Made by a program: the position numbers and the translations under genes
Assembly (NCBI GenBank): GCA_019322535.1
Contig: JAHWIM010000058.1
Coordinates: forward strand, 1-8,049
Direction of reading: 5' to 3'
From: Candidatus Woesearchaeota archaeon
Lineage (GTDB): Archaea > Nanobdellota > Nanobdellia > Woesearchaeales > WJKL01
Length of the DNA stretch: 8,049 nt
The notes under the pieces: generated by a model
Seen by the model: only the letters and a program-made list of their open reading frames with translations
Told to the model about the DNA's origin: nothing
Databases searched by the model: none
Shown here: positions 7,257 to 8,049 of the stretch, piece after piece
Position numbering within the stretch: the stretch's first letter is position 1
Layout of the letters: every line of letters begins with the position of its first letter

Positions 7257-7496
7257 TTATTTTTTGAATAATTCTAAAATTCTGTCTATTTCTTCTTTAT
7301 GTAAAGTTACCTTTGTATTTTTTGTCTCTAAAACAACATCATTTCCTACTTTGTTTATTTTTTCAGGAACATGATATTCTTCTACTTCCCATGTTAACGG
7401 CTGTTCTTTGCCAGATGGAGATCTTCTTTCCCATTCTTTTGCTTGTTCTACTATTTGTTTACCTAAATCATCACGGAATTCGATTCTGAGTTTCAT
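7257..7496 (-). CDS. Conserved-looking 79-residue protein of unknown function
   Basis: I do not recognise a family. The start at ATG 7496 is chosen because a near-perfect Shine-Dalgarno, GAGGTGAT (7507-7500), precedes it by three bases; a TTG at 7517 would place that site inside the coding region. The 79 residues are soluble and highly charged, with no signal peptide, membrane segment, or Cys/His metal motif. By eye the order is a strand (MKLRIEF), a helix (about 10-25), a Ser/Gly/Pro-rich turn (26-33), three or four strands (about 37-67: TWEVEEYHV, DVVLETKN, KVTLHK) and a C-terminal amphipathic helix (EEIDRILELFKK), so a small alpha/beta fold. It opens the tightly packed minus-strand run behind cdc48 and sits one base before the NIF3-family gene. 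Its strong translation signal and its coupling to that gene argue that it is real. Function unknown. Confidence 0.75.
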   Translation of the reverse strand: MKLRIEFRDDLGKQIVEQAKEWERRSPSGKEQPLTWEVEEYHVPEKINKVGNDVVLETKNTKVTLHKEEIDRILELFKK

Positions 7497-7499
7497 TAA

Positions 7500-7507
7500 A
7501 TCACCTC
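7500..7507 (-). promoter_or_regulatory. Strong ribosome binding site of the 79-residue gene
   Basis: GAGGTGAT on the minus strand is an eight-base match to the archaeal Shine-Dalgarno consensus (GGAGGTGATC) and ends three bases before the ATG at 7496. It is the best such site in the window and fixes this start. Confidence 0.75.
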
Positions 7508-7528
7508 TTGAGAACAAGTTACTTTATG

Positions 7529-7544
7529 TTTATTAAATTTTTTG
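7529..7544 (-). promoter_or_regulatory. Possible TATA/BRE promoter in the gap behind cdc48
   Basis: On the minus strand an A-rich stretch (CAAAAAA, 7544-7538) is followed by TTTAATAAA (7537-7529), resembling an archaeal BRE plus TATA box. With usual spacing, transcription would start near 7507, giving an 11-base leader that begins at the Shine-Dalgarno. The 53-base gap is AT-rich throughout, so chance resemblance is likely enough. No T-rich terminator follows the cdc48 stop on this strand, so read-through from cdc48 is the alternative. Confidence 0.27.
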
Positions 7545-7549
7545 ATTAA

Positions 7550-8049
7550 TCAACCAAAATAAGCAGGTTTATCTTCTTTCATCTGCTTTGCTCTGGCTTG
7601 TTTGAAAAGACCTTTAATATCTTCATATGCTTTTTCTATTTCTTTTGTTACAGAAGCTCTAACTTCTTTCAAAGCTTCATTAAAATGCTTTGTTGCAATT
7701 TCTTTGGATTTCATATCCTCTCTTAATGCAAATATTGCTGATTCCCTACAAACAGCTTCTATATCTGCTCCTGCGTACCCTTCTGTTTTTTCTGCAAGAG
7801 TGTCAAGAGAAACACCTTTTAAAGGCATATTTTTAGTATGAACTTCAAAAATCTTTTTTCTAGCTGCTTTATCTGGGGCAGGTGTAAGAATTATTCTATC
7901 AAATCTTCCTGGCCTTAACAAAGCAGGGTCTACTATGTCTGGCCTATTTGTTGCTGCAATAACAACAACATCATGCATTTCTTCAAGGCCATCCATCTCA
8001 GTTAATATTTGGTTTACAACTCTTTCTGTAGCATGCGCATCGCTTGTCA
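7550..8049 (-). CDS. Cdc48/VCP-type AAA+ ATPase, C-terminal part (5' end outside window)
   Basis: The last 165 residues of a gene that runs off the window edge. The frame is open to 8049, so the internal ATG at 7996 is not the start. The sequence covers the second half of a AAA+ module: the TERVVNQILTEMDG helix just after Walker B, sensor 1 in VVIAATNRPD, the arginine-finger region LLRPGRFDR, and the sensor-2 helix EGYAGADIEAVCRESA. These signatures fit the D2 ring of archaeal Cdc48 better than PAN, whose corresponding helix reads differently. Cdc48 is a hexameric unfoldase that can feed proteins to the 20S proteasome. The tail is charged and helical and ends Tyr-Phe-Gly, like the hydrophobic-Tyr-X docking motif (p97 ends Leu-Tyr-Gly). 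Walker A, Walker B, the D1 ring and the N-domain lie outside the window, so two-ring architecture is inferred. Confidence 0.88.
   Translation of the reverse strand, partial: TSDAHATERVVNQILTEMDGLEEMHDVVVIAATNRPDIVDPALLRPGRFDRIILTPAPDKAARKKIFEVHTKNMPLKGVSLDTLAEKTEGYAGADIEAVCRESAIFALREDMKSKEIATKHFNEALKEVRASVTKEIEKAYEDIKGLFKQARAKQMKEDKPAYFG

Noticed and set aside
7497..7517. TTG start at 7517 for the 79-residue gene
   Set aside because: The GAGGTGAT site at 7507-7500 points to the ATG at 7496, and the extra residues add no recognisable structure.
7602..7841. 79-residue open frame on the plus strand inside the Cdc48 fragment
   Set aside because: It is antisense to conserved AAA+ sequence (sensor-2 region and tail) and has no independent support.

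Overview
This 8,049-base window is AT-rich and almost fully coding. It reads as an archaeal chromosome segment. The best markers are GatD, the archaea-specific amidotransferase subunit that makes Gln-tRNA, and a fragment of an archaeal-type Cdc48 AAA+ ATPase. Low G+C (about one third by eye), compact overlapping genes, and a mix of archaeal and bacterial-looking enzymes would suit a DPANN-type or similar small-genome archaeon. That placement is inference; no rRNA or other decisive marker is present.

Layout: positions 15-4089 hold a three-gene plus-strand operon: class I/II aminotransferase, malate dehydrogenase and GTP-type phosphoenolpyruvate carboxykinase. They are joined by a TAATG and an ATGA overlap. 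Positions 4083-8049 hold a convergent minus-strand series. In transcription order it is the 3' end of cdc48, a 79-residue unknown protein, a NIF3-family protein, a small parvulin, a DUF6159-like membrane protein and gatD. From the unknown protein onward the genes are 1-11 bases apart or overlap. The two blocks meet tail to tail with overlapping stop-codon regions. There is no gene-free stretch longer than about 50 bases, and I see no RNA gene, mobile element, CRISPR array or dispersed repeat.

How the genes work together: the plus-strand operon brackets oxaloacetate. An aminotransferase can feed it from an amino acid such as aspartate (substrate not proven). Malate dehydrogenase interconverts it with malate, and PEPCK converts it to phosphoenolpyruvate. 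This is a compact module linking amino acids and C4 acids to gluconeogenesis. The minus-strand block is a housekeeping mix of protein unfolding, prolyl isomerisation, a metal-dependent NIF3 protein, a membrane protein and tRNA-dependent glutamine synthesis. No shared pathway is obvious.

I found no convincing new defence or mobile system. The points worth a second look are the C4-metabolism operon, a divergent nucleotide-binding region in PEPCK, the unknown 79-residue protein, the Cdc48 C-terminal tail, and gatD lying next to an uncharacterised membrane protein and without gatE here.
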